Part shown: positions 35,736-43,732 of the stretch, piece after piece
How positions within the stretch are numbered: position 1 is the first letter of the stretch
Layout of the letters: every line of letters starts with the position of its first letter
The notes under the pieces: generated by a model
Told to the model about the DNA's origin: nothing
Seen by the model: the letters and a program-made list of their open reading frames with translations, nothing else
Database searches by the model: none
Position numbers and translations under genes: made by a program
Source: JAVBMU01 sp031551755
GTDB lineage: Bacteria; Actinomycetota; Actinomycetes; Actinomycetales; Cellulomonadaceae
DNA: 64,000 bases
Assembly (NCBI GenBank): GCA_031551755.1
Contig: JAVBNE010000035.1
Location: 1-64,000, forward strand
Direction: 5' to 3'

Positions 35736-36788
35736 TCACTCCCCGGGATATGCCAGCGCGATCTGCCTGCGAACCTCATCCATGGTGGTCATGACCGCCA
35801 TCGTCCCGGACCACGGCATCCGGGGGCTCTCGAGGTCACCGGCCGCAATCCGGCGGGCCACCTCGGCCGCCTCGAACTGCATCCCCTTCTCAGTCAGGCC
35901 GGCATAGTGCCATGTGGAACCGTCGTCGCGCACGACGGTGAAGGACGTCGGCCGGTAGAAGGAACGATCGACCTCGATGCGCCCGGCCGTCCCGGAGATC
36001 ACGGCGGTGGTCGCTGTACGCGCCCACAGGGTGGTCGACGCCGTGGCCTGGACGCCCCCCGCATACCCGAGCACCACGCTGACCTGGCCATCGACGCCCG
36101 TCTCGGTCAGGGTACCGACGGCGGAGACCGTCTCCGGAGCGCCCAACAGGTCATGGGCGAAGGAAATCGGATAGACCCCGAGGTCCAGGAGCGCCCCACC
36201 GGCGAGTTCGGGGGCGAAGAGGCGATGCGCGGGGTCGAAGGCAAAGGCCTGACCGTGGTCCGCGGCCACGTGCACGACATCGCCGATCTCCCCCCGGGCG
36301 ATCACCGCACGCAACGCGGCGACATGCGGCAAGAACCGCGTCCACATCGCCTCCATCACGAACACCCCGGCGGCACGGGCGGCGTCGAAGACCTCCTGGG
36401 CCTCGGCGGCGTTTCGCGTGAAGGCCTTCTCGACCAGCACGTGTTTCCCGGCCTCGATCGCCAGGAGGGCATGGTCATGGTGGTGGGAATGCGGCGTCGC
36501 GACATAAACGACGTCGACGGCCGGGTCAGTCACCAGCTCCTCGTAGCCGAGGTGCGTGGTACCGATACCGTGGGCCGTCGCGAACCGCTCCGCCCGGGAG
36601 GAGTCGCGTGACCCGACCGCCGCGACCTGACCACGGGTGTGCCCACGCACGGCGTCGGCGAACTGCCCCGCGATCCCGCCGGCACCGAGGATCCCCCACC
36701 TGATAGGCGGTGCCGACCGCGGATCAGTGGCGATGCCGGACGCCTCCGGACGAGGACCGGCAGGATCGGCTCGGTGCACAAAGGTCAT
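35736..36788 (-). CDS. Gfo/Idh/MocA-family NAD(P)-dependent oxidoreductase
   Basis: A 350-residue dehydrogenase with an N-terminal Rossmann fold (WGILGAGGIAGQFA near 32, preceded by about 25 low-complexity residues), the family segment DVVYVATPHSHHHDHALLAIEAGKHVLVEK in part, with the catalytic EK, and a C-terminal alpha/beta domain containing GGALLDLGVYPI. It resembles dimeric dihydrodiol dehydrogenase or glucose-fructose oxidoreductase-type members; the substrate is not predictable. It sits between tmk and topA on the same strand but has no clear link to them. Confidence 0.85.
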   Translation of the reverse strand: MTFVHRADPAGPRPEASGIATDPRSAPPIRWGILGAGGIAGQFADAVRGHTRGQVAAVGSRDSSRAERFATAHGIGTTHLGYEELVTDPAVDVVYVATPHSHHHDHALLAIEAGKHVLVEKAFTRNAAEAQEVFDAARAAGVFVMEAMWTRFLPHVAALRAVIARGEIGDVVHVAADHGQAFAFDPAHRLFAPELAGGALLDLGVYPISFAHDLLGAPETVSAVGTLTETGVDGQVSVVLGYAGGVQATASTTLWARTATTAVISGTAGRIEVDRSFYRPTSFTVVRDDGSTWHYAGLTEKGMQFEAAEVARRIAAGDLESPRMPWSGTMAVMTTMDEVRRQIALAYPGE

Positions 36789-36833
36789 GCGGCACCCTAA
36801 CGCGCGGTCGGCGCCGAAGACGGCCGAGCGCCG

Positions 36834-39677
36834 CTACTTCGCGGCGGCCTTGGTGGCGGTTTTCTTCGCTGCGGGCTTCTTGGCGGCGGTCTTCTTCGGA
36901 GCAGCCTTCTTCGCGGCGCGCTTCTTGGCCGGACCTGCGGCACGCTTGATGGCCAGCAACTCGATGGCCTGGTCCGGGGTGATCGACTCCGGGGTGAACT
37001 CCCGCGGCAAGGTCCGATTGGTGACCCCATCGGTGATGTAGGCGCCGAAACGGCCGTCCTTGATCACAATGGGCTTGCCCGACTCCGGGTCCTCACCGAG
37101 TTCACGCAACGGCGGCGCGGCGGTCGCCCCGCGACCACGCTTGGGCTGCTTGTACAGCTCCAGCGCCTCGTCCAAGGTGACGGTGAAGAGCATTTCCTCG
37201 GCGGCCAGCGTCCGCGAGTCGGTGCCCTTCTTGAGGTAGGGGCCATAGCGGCCGTTCTGCGCGGTGATCTCCGCGCCGGTCTCGGGGTCGACGCCGACGA
37301 CGCGGGGCAAGGACAACAGTTCCAGGGCCTCGTCCAGCGTCACCGCGTCCAGCGTCTGCGTCTTGAACAGCGAGGCGGTACGCGGCTTGGGAAGGGCCGC
37401 GAGCGCCCGCTTCTTGGCCGCCGCCGACAGCCCCTCGTCGAGTTCCGGCTCCGGCAACTGCTCGGTGACGTAAGGGCCGTACCGGCCGGCCTTCGCGATG
37501 ATCGGGTGACCCGACTTCGGGTCGGTGCCCAGCACTCGGCCGTCGTCGGCACCGGCGGCCAACAGCTCCCGGGCCTTGTCCACGGTCAGCTCGTCCGGGG
37601 CGACCTCGTCCGGCACCGAGGCCCGGGGAGGGTTCTCGCCCTCCTTGACCGGCACCGACAAGTCCTCGACGTAAGGACCATAGCGGCCCACCCGCAGCTG
37701 AATGCCCTCACCGATCGGCACCGAGTTGATGTCCCGGGCGTCGATCTCGCCGAGGTTCTCCACGAGTTGGCGCAGCCCACCGCGCTCCCGGCCATCCCCC
37801 GCGGCGACCTCGCCCGCCGAGCCGTTCCCGGCGTCGCCGTCCCCGAAGTAGAACTGCGACAGCCACTCCACCCGGTCGCGTCGGCCGGCGGCGATCTCGT
37901 CGAGGTCGGCCTCCATCGCAGCGGTGAAGTCGTAGTCGACCAGCCGGTCGAAATGCTCCTCCAGCAACCGAACGACGGCGAAGGCGAGCCAGCTCGGCAC
38001 GAGGGCCTGCCCCCGGGACAGCACATAGCCGCGGTCTTGGATCGTGGAGATCGTAGAAGCGTAGGTGGACGGCCGCCCGATCCCGCGCTCCTCCAGGGCC
38101 TTGACCAGGCTGGCCTCGGTGTACCGCGGCGGCGCAGAGGTCGAGTGCCCGTCGGCACTCAGATCGTCGGCCCGCAGCGCATCCCCTTGCGCCATCTGAG
38201 GCAGGCGGACGTCAGTCTCGGAGCCCTTCGCGTCGGCATAGCGGTCGGTGTCGACGGACTCCTCATAGGCCGCCAGGAACCCTCGGAAGGTGATGACCGT
38301 GCCTGCCGCCGTGAACGTCGCCCAGAACGGTTCATTCGCGGGTCGGGGGAACGCGCCGAGCGGACCGTCGGCGTCGGCCTCCAGGGGGGCTGCGATCCGC
38401 ACGGTGGCGGTCGACCCCTTCGCATCGGCCATCTGGGAGGCGACGGTGCGCTTCCAGATCAGTTCGTAGAGCCTGAACTGGTCCCCGGAGAGTTCCTTCG
38501 CGACCTGTGCCGGGGTGCGGAAAGAGTCCCCCGCGGGGCGGATCGCCTCGTGGGCCTCCTGGGCACCCTTGTTCTTGGAGGCGTAGACACGCGGCTTCTC
38601 CGGCACGAAATCGGCCCCGTACAGCTCTGCGACCTGACGCCGGGCAGCCGTGACCGCCTCGGTCGAAAGCGCAGGGCTGTCCGTACGCATGTAGGTGATG
38701 TAGCCGTTCTCATAGAGCGACTGCGCGGTGCGCATGGCCGATCGCGCACTCATTCGCAGTTTGCGGCCCGCCTCCTGCTGCAGGGTCGAGGTGGTGAACG
38801 GCGCGGCCGGCCGGCGGGTGTACGGCTTGGTCTCGACCGACCTTACGGTGAAGGCGCCCGGGTCGACCCCGGCGACGACGGCGTGCGCGGCGGCTTCATC
38901 GAGTTGCCGGGTACCGCTGCGCTCCGCGGTGGCCTTGAGCCGGCCACGGTCGTCGAAGTCGCGACCGGTCGCGACCCGGGCGTCGCCCACCTGAACCAGG
39001 CGCGCGTTGAAGACCTGCTCGGGTTTGGTGGGGTCCACGTGCCCGAAGGTGCCCACCACGTCCCAGTAGCCGGCCGGGACGAAGGCCATTCGTTCGCGTT
39101 CGCGTTCGACCACGAGCCGGGTCGCCACCGATTGGACCCGGCCGGCGGACAGCCCTTGGCGCACCTTGCGCCACAACACCGGGGACACCTCGTAGCCGTA
39201 GAGCCGGTCAAGGATGCGGCGGGTCTCCTGAGCGTCGACCAAGTGAGCATCAAGTTCGCGCGTGTTCTCCAACGCCCGCAGGATCGCCTCGCGGGTGATC
39301 TCGTGGAAGACCATGCGCTTGACCGGAACCTTGGGTTTGAGCGCCTCGATCAGGTGCCAGGCGATGGCCTCGCCCTCGCGGTCCTCATCAGTGGCCAGGT
39401 ACAGCTCGTCGGCTTCCTTGAGTGCCCGCTTGAGCTCGGTGACCTTCTTCTTCTTGTCGGCGTAGACCTCGTAGTACGGGTCAAATCCGTGGTCGACATC
39501 GACCGCGAACTTCCCGTACGGACCCTTTTTCATCTCCGCCGGCAACTCGGAGGGCTGCGGTAAGTCACGGATATGACCCACGCTCGCCTCAACCTCGAAG
39601 TCGTCGCCGAGATAGCCCTGAATCTTGCGGGCCTTGGCGGGCGACTCGACGATTACGAGTTTGCGACCTTGGGACAT
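36834..39677 (-). CDS. topA: DNA topoisomerase I TopA
   Basis: Type IA topoisomerase that relaxes negative supercoils. The 947 residues begin with the TOPRIM domain (LVIVESPAKARKIQGYLG, TDEDREGEAIAWHLI), continue with the toroid holding the catalytic tyrosine in GYITYMRTDS, and end with four C-terminal modules marked by GRYGPYV, GRYGPYV, GRYGPYL and GRFGAYI. A tail of about 35 residues is almost only Lys and Ala, as in other actinobacterial TopA proteins that lack zinc fingers. ATG 39677 is chosen because the TOPRIM domain starts seven residues later. Confidence 0.97.
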   Translation of the reverse strand: MSQGRKLVIVESPAKARKIQGYLGDDFEVEASVGHIRDLPQPSELPAEMKKGPYGKFAVDVDHGFDPYYEVYADKKKKVTELKRALKEADELYLATDEDREGEAIAWHLIEALKPKVPVKRMVFHEITREAILRALENTRELDAHLVDAQETRRILDRLYGYEVSPVLWRKVRQGLSAGRVQSVATRLVVERERERMAFVPAGYWDVVGTFGHVDPTKPEQVFNARLVQVGDARVATGRDFDDRGRLKATAERSGTRQLDEAAAHAVVAGVDPGAFTVRSVETKPYTRRPAAPFTTSTLQQEAGRKLRMSARSAMRTAQSLYENGYITYMRTDSPALSTEAVTAARRQVAELYGADFVPEKPRVYASKNKGAQEAHEAIRPAGDSFRTPAQVAKELSGDQFRLYELIWKRTVASQMADAKGSTATVRIAAPLEADADGPLGAFPRPANEPFWATFTAAGTVITFRGFLAAYEESVDTDRYADAKGSETDVRLPQMAQGDALRADDLSADGHSTSAPPRYTEASLVKALEERGIGRPSTYASTISTIQDRGYVLSRGQALVPSWLAFAVVRLLEEHFDRLVDYDFTAAMEADLDEIAAGRRDRVEWLSQFYFGDGDAGNGSAGEVAAGDGRERGGLRQLVENLGEIDARDINSVPIGEGIQLRVGRYGPYVEDLSVPVKEGENPPRASVPDEVAPDELTVDKARELLAAGADDGRVLGTDPKSGHPIIAKAGRYGPYVTEQLPEPELDEGLSAAAKKRALAALPKPRTASLFKTQTLDAVTLDEALELLSLPRVVGVDPETGAEITAQNGRYGPYLKKGTDSRTLAAEEMLFTVTLDEALELYKQPKRGRGATAAPPLRELGEDPESGKPIVIKDGRFGAYITDGVTNRTLPREFTPESITPDQAIELLAIKRAAGPAKKRAAKKAAPKKTAAKKPAAKKTATKAAAK

Positions 39678-39815
39678 CGAACGATCCTGCCTTCGTTGAG
39701 GTTCAGCGGAACGGTACCACCGCCCACGGGTGTCGCCTCTGGCCAAGAACCGGGACGACCTGTACGAATACGCCCGCCATCGCCAGCACCGGGGCGGATC
39801 ACCGACCCGGTCGGC

Positions 39816-40763
39816 TCAGGCGACCCGGCGAGCCGTGAGTTGCCGGACGACGAGCAGGGTCGCGAACGCCGCCGCGCTCGAGGCCACCACGGCACTCGCC
39901 CCTCCAAGGTAGGCCGTAATCTCCTGCGCACGAGTGGTATCCCATTGCGCGGGGTACACACGCCACGCCGCGATGGCCGTCATGACCGTCCCGATCAGCG
40001 CCACGACACCGAGAACCGTCACTGCCGGCACCGTCCACCGTGCGCGGGCCGTCGGCGCGTCCATAGCCGACTGGGGGGTACAGGCGCAGACGGCCGACGA
40101 CCAGGCCAGGACGACCAGGGCAGCGGCCACGGCATCACCGGGGCGATGCCATTGGCCGATGAGGGTGGATACCCCGGTCCCGGCGGCGTAGAGCCCCCCG
40201 ACCACCGCCACCCAGCCACGGGCGGCACGCGGCGCGACGAGGACGAAGGCCGCAGCGATCGACGCCGCCAGGGTGGTGTGCCCGCTGGGCAGGGTGTTGT
40301 GCCAATCCCACCCACCGATGAGGTTGTCCCGGCCGAAGAGGACCTTCTTCAACAACTGGGTGGTGACATTGGCGCCGAGCACCATCACGGTCACCTGGAG
40401 GGCGAGGCCCAGCCGGCGCCGGATGAGGGCGACAATGACCGCGACGACGAGCCCGACGACGCCGATAATAGGGACGACCTCCAGGCCGGGGCGCACCAGT
40501 CGCCACAGATCTCCCTGGCCGTAGGTCGCCCCGTCGAAGGCCGCACGCTCCAGATGCTGACCGGCAAAAGTGTCGACGAAAAGCCGCCAGCACCCCCAGA
40601 CACCGGCCCCCGCTGCCACGGCCACCACGGCCGCCAGTACCCGCACGACGACCGACCGTGCCGACCAGGTAGTCACCGGCATGCGGCTCTCGGCCTCGTC
40701 GGTACCGGGCAGTGCGACCGACCCGGCCGACGCCGACGTCTGGCGTGGGGAATCGGCAGGCAT
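39816..40763 (-). CDS. PAP2-family membrane phosphatase
   Basis: A 315-residue integral membrane protein with about six helices. The phosphatase signature is present in three parts: KKVLFGRDN, LPSGHTTLA (catalytic His) and GQWHRPGDAVAA (second His with Asp). Members act on undecaprenyl pyrophosphate or other lipid phosphates outside the membrane. The N-terminal 35 residues are Ser/Thr-rich and probably cytoplasmic. It is downstream of nothing on its strand and divergent from the GtrA-like gene. Confidence 0.85.
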   Translation of the reverse strand: MPADSPRQTSASAGSVALPGTDEAESRMPVTTWSARSVVVRVLAAVVAVAAGAGVWGCWRLFVDTFAGQHLERAAFDGATYGQGDLWRLVRPGLEVVPIIGVVGLVVAVIVALIRRRLGLALQVTVMVLGANVTTQLLKKVLFGRDNLIGGWDWHNTLPSGHTTLAASIAAAFVLVAPRAARGWVAVVGGLYAAGTGVSTLIGQWHRPGDAVAAALVVLAWSSAVCACTPQSAMDAPTARARWTVPAVTVLGVVALIGTVMTAIAAWRVYPAQWDTTRAQEITAYLGGASAVVASSAAAFATLLVVRQLTARRVA

Positions 40764-41069
40764 CCCCCTACGGTAAGCGACTTATGCCAGGAATTCGGGC
40801 GGATACTGAGCGGGTCGGGGACAACTACCACGGCGAATGCGAGGTGAGCAGCCACAGCACGGGTGATTTCGATGGGTGATTTCCACTCCGGTCAGGCCGC
40901 GAGCGACTCGAACCCCGAAGCGGGTGCCCGGACCGTATTAGCGGCGACCACCAGCCGATCCGGAACCGTCTTCGAGGCGGTTCTTCGCCGTGTCCGACCC
41001 CGGGCAGGCCAAGCAGGGTGATGAACACAACAGTGGAGCACCCCTCCAGCGGCGTACGATCGGGCCGCC
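40764..41069. other. Intergenic region between divergent PAP2 and GtrA genes
   Basis: About 306 bases without a convincing gene. It should hold both promoters. No strong hairpin, repeat or recognised operator was found; short frames inside it show no family motif. Confidence 0.5.
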
Positions 41070-41534
41070 ATGGCCACAGTGACAGTTGCCCTCCCCGGTG
41101 CCGACGACGTGTTCGTCGGCACTTCGGTGTCCCCCACCCGCCGACGGACGAACAGAGCGCAGATCGTACGGTTTCTCGTCGTCGGGGCCATCTGCACCGC
41201 CACCTTCTCAGTCATCTTCTTGGCGTTGAACCGTCCGCTCGGCAACACAGTTGCGAACACCATCGCTCTGGTCGTGGCGGCGGTACTCAACACGGCGCTG
41301 AACCGTCGGCACACCTTCGGGATCGACGGCAACAGGCACCTGCTGCGCCATCACGGGCAAGGGCTGGTCATCCTCGCAGCGAACTGGCTGCTCTCCACGG
41401 GTGCGCTCGCCTGCCTCGACGCCCTCGCGCCGATGGCCAGCGGTGGGACGCGGCTGGCCGTCATCTCGTGCGCTAACCTCGCGGCCACTGCCCTGCGTTA
41501 CGTATTGTTGCGCTGGTGGGTCTTTCGCCCGTAA
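41070..41534 (+). CDS. GtrA-like four-helix membrane protein
   Basis: A 154-residue protein with about 28 hydrophilic N-terminal residues and four transmembrane helices: IVRFLVVGAICTATFSVIFLAL, VANTIALVVAAVLNTALN, GLVILAANWLLSTGALACL and ISCANLAATALRYVLLRWWVF. The motif NTALNRRHTF and the ending RYVLLRWWVF are typical of GtrA/DPMS-type proteins that help move lipid-linked sugars across membranes. No glycosyltransferase partner is adjacent. VKOR follows after 51 bases. Confidence 0.84.
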   Translation: MATVTVALPGADDVFVGTSVSPTRRRTNRAQIVRFLVVGAICTATFSVIFLALNRPLGNTVANTIALVVAAVLNTALNRRHTFGIDGNRHLLRHHGQGLVILAANWLLSTGALACLDALAPMASGGTRLAVISCANLAATALRYVLLRWWVFRP

Positions 41535-41585
41535 GCGGCGCGGCGGTCGGCGCACCTCCCGTGGACCACAACCGTCAGGACAACC

Positions 41586-42332
41586 ATGAGCAAGGCCCCC
41601 GCGAACGGCGACCGGCCTACCCCCGAGCAACCACTCACCCCGAAGGCCCCCTCCACCGAGGACGGCACGACCAGGGATGACATCCCCGAGGAACCGGAGG
41701 AAGGGTGGGGTGGCGATCTCGCGGACGATCGACCAGGTGGCTGGCGCAACTCGCGCGGATTCATCTTTGGCGAGATGCTCATCTTCGCCTCGCTCAGCCT
41801 GCTGGCGTCATGGGTGTTGTCCTACGACGCGATCCTGCTCGCAGACAACCCGCAGGCGGCCCTGTCGTGTAACGCGAATGAGGTGCTCAACTGCAGCAAG
41901 GTCGGCATCTCCTGGCAAGCCAAGGTATTCGGGTTTCCCAACGCCTTCCTCGGGATGATCGCCGAACCCGTGGTGATGACGATCGCCGTCGCCTCGTTGG
42001 CCCGCACGAGATTCCCCCGCTGGTTCATGGTCACCGCCAATGCGATCTACCTGCTCGGCGTGATCTTTGCATACTGGCTGCTCAGCCAGTCAATGTTCGT
42101 CATCCACGCACTGTGCCCATGGTGCATGCTCGTGACACTCTCCACCACGCTCGTCTTCACCTCGATGCTCCACTGGAACATTCTGGAGAACAACATTCCC
42201 TGGTCGGCGGGGGCGCAGGCCAAGGCGCTGAGCCTGGTGCGATCTGGCGCCTACCACATTTTGGTCGGGGCCTGGATCGTTCTGTTGGCTGCGGCTGTAC
42301 TGGCGGTCTACGGACCAAGACTCCTCGCCTGA
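41586..42332 (+). CDS. Vitamin K epoxide reductase (VKOR)-family protein
   Basis: A 248-residue quinone-linked thiol oxidase. After an acidic, Pro-rich cytoplasmic tail of about 55 residues come five hydrophobic segments. The loop cysteine pair is CNANEVLNC (about 98-106) and the active-site CxxC is CPWC (about 178-181), each in the expected place. In actinobacteria VKOR reoxidises a DsbA-like protein for extracytoplasmic disulfides; no DsbA gene is adjacent. Several exported proteins in this window carry paired cysteines and could be clients. Confidence 0.9.
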   Translation: MSKAPANGDRPTPEQPLTPKAPSTEDGTTRDDIPEEPEEGWGGDLADDRPGGWRNSRGFIFGEMLIFASLSLLASWVLSYDAILLADNPQAALSCNANEVLNCSKVGISWQAKVFGFPNAFLGMIAEPVVMTIAVASLARTRFPRWFMVTANAIYLLGVIFAYWLLSQSMFVIHALCPWCMLVTLSTTLVFTSMLHWNILENNIPWSAGAQAKALSLVRSGAYHILVGAWIVLLAAAVLAVYGPRLLA

Positions 42333-42429
42333 CGAAATAGCGAGAGATACCTCGCGATGCTGAGCGGTTACCTGCCAGGGCCGGTCCGTTTTACCCGTCA
42401 GGAGCGCACCGCAGCCTCGCTCAACGGCA

Positions 42430-42465
42430 AAACGGGTGACGCACCAGTAGGTGCATCACCCGTTT
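42430..42465. terminator. Hairpin between VKOR and the small lipoprotein gene
   Basis: AAACGGGTGA(C)GCACC pairs with GGTGC(A)TCACCCGTTT: a 16-position stem with one mismatch and a 4-nt loop. On the minus strand it is followed by TTTT, so it mainly ends the lipoprotein gene but lies between convergent genes. Confidence 0.8.
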
Positions 42466-42489
42466 CAGCCAAGCACGGCCCGGCGAGGG

Positions 42490-42909
42490 CTACTTGCAGT
42501 TCTCGGTTTCGAAGGCGGTGATGTTCGTGTCGGCAGTCGTCAGCTTCGCCGTATCAACGCTCGAGACGGCTTCCATGTAAGCCTCCCCGAATGCCTGGGC
42601 GTCAGAGGTGTCGACACCCTCGAATGCATCGACCATCGATGCCATGGTCTCCTTGTAGACCTTGATGTCGTCGGCGATCTCCTTGGGGGCGTCCATCTTC
42701 TGGACCGTGTCGTTGGCCTTCTTGATGGCATCGATGGCGCCGGCTGGGTCGCTGGGGTCGATCTGGTCCATCGAGTTCAGGCTGTCGCTCGCCTTGCAGA
42801 ACGCCTCGGTGGTGCTGTCGCCGCTGGAACAAGCCGTGAGGCCGACAGCCAGAAGAGCCGTCGCGGACAGCGCGGCCAGGGTCTTGGTCAGGGTCATACG
42901 AGTGGTCAT
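42490..42909 (-). CDS. Small lipoprotein, unknown function
   Basis: A 139-residue lipoprotein. The signal peptide (TKTLAALSATALLAVGLTAC) ends with the lipidated cysteine at about 27. The mature part, about 110 residues, is acidic and helical, contains the cysteine of EAFCKASDSL, and ends ETENCK. A second exported protein encoded just upstream has the same layout and ends ENGCKK, so the two are probably paralogues. The ATG at 42909 is preceded by GGAGAA; the longer frame is not supported. Function not recognised. Confidence 0.72.
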   Translation of the reverse strand: MTTRMTLTKTLAALSATALLAVGLTACSSGDSTTEAFCKASDSLNSMDQIDPSDPAGAIDAIKKANDTVQKMDAPKEIADDIKVYKETMASMVDAFEGVDTSDAQAFGEAYMEAVSSVDTAKLTTADTNITAFETENCK

Positions 42910-43033
42910 GGAGAGATTCTCCAGCATCCGAAAGGTGCAAAATCGACAATCAGGGGCGTTGATATCCGATCGTGACCTCACATCACCGTGAAGAATCCCA
43001 CAGTGCCTGTTTGCCGGCCTCTGACCTGGCTCT

Positions 43034-43549
43034 TTACTTCTTACAACCATTCTCAAAGTAAGCCGTGACCGCAGCTGCCGCTTGTGTCATTTCTTGCGGA
43101 TCGATGCGCTTGGTGGCCTTATCGAGTGCATTCGCCAATGCGGTGCGGTTGTCGGGGCCAACCTGTTCGACTGCGTTCGCGAGAATAGTGACATCCGTCT
43201 CAAAGATCGTCCAGGACGATGCGATTGCCGCGGGCGGTTCGGCCGAGCCAAGGGCCTCCCGGGCCGCGACGAGCCCGTCCACGAGCTGCCGGGGATGATC
43301 CAGGCTTAAGTCCACCTGTGCCTTGGCGGCGTCCCCCCACGCCCGGGCAGCCTGCTCGCAGGCATCCGCTGAGGGAGTCGCTTTGCCGCCCCCTGCCCCC
43401 GCTTGTGGTGAGGCGACCGGCAGCGGCGCGTCGGCATCGAAAGCATCACCGGTCGCGATCAGCGCGCACAAAGCACCGACGGCGATCACGACGCAGCCGC
43501 GGGCCACCGCCCGCGGGCGTGAGCGGGGTTGCTCGGTCACGCCACACAC
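43034..43549 (-). CDS. Small secreted protein related to the neighbouring lipoprotein
   Basis: A 171-residue protein with an N-terminal hydrophobic stretch (VVIAVGALCALIATG, about 21-35), probably a signal anchor or signal peptide without a clear lipobox. The remaining 130 residues are helical, with DACEQAARAWGDAA and a C-terminus ending FENGCKK, matching in layout the lipoprotein at 42490-42909: an early cysteine, a helical body, a terminal CK. A gap of 124 bases separates the two, both on the minus strand. The final pair of cysteines could form a disulfide. Function unknown. Confidence 0.65.
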   Translation of the reverse strand: MCGVTEQPRSRPRAVARGCVVIAVGALCALIATGDAFDADAPLPVASPQAGAGGGKATPSADACEQAARAWGDAAKAQVDLSLDHPRQLVDGLVAAREALGSAEPPAAIASSWTIFETDVTILANAVEQVGPDNRTALANALDKATKRIDPQEMTQAAAAVTAYFENGCKK

Positions 43550-43675
43550 GCACCCATCGCATCAAGCGAGCACTCGCCTGTGGTGGTGAACATGACCGAG
43601 CTCCTTTTCCGCCCACGACGGCGCGCAAGCAGCACTAGTCTCCCTCACATCACCGACAGTTCCGAAAACGACGAC

Positions 43676-43719
43676 GCCCCCGGTCCCCACCGCCGATCAG
43701 TACGGCGGGGACCGGGGGC
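43676..43719 (-). terminator. hppA terminator hairpin
   Basis: GCCCCCGGTCC and GGACCGGGGGC form an 11-bp stem, with further inner pairing (CCG/CGG). On the minus strand it begins 13 bases after the hppA stop and is followed by GTTTT. Confidence 0.78.
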
Positions 43720-43732
43720 CTCAGGTGCCGGT

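Noticed and set aside
37506..39563. 685-residue plus-strand open frame opposite topA
   Set aside because: It is a mirror of a high-GC gene: topA on the minus strand has full family motifs, while this frame has none and a Gly/Arg/Val-rich composition.
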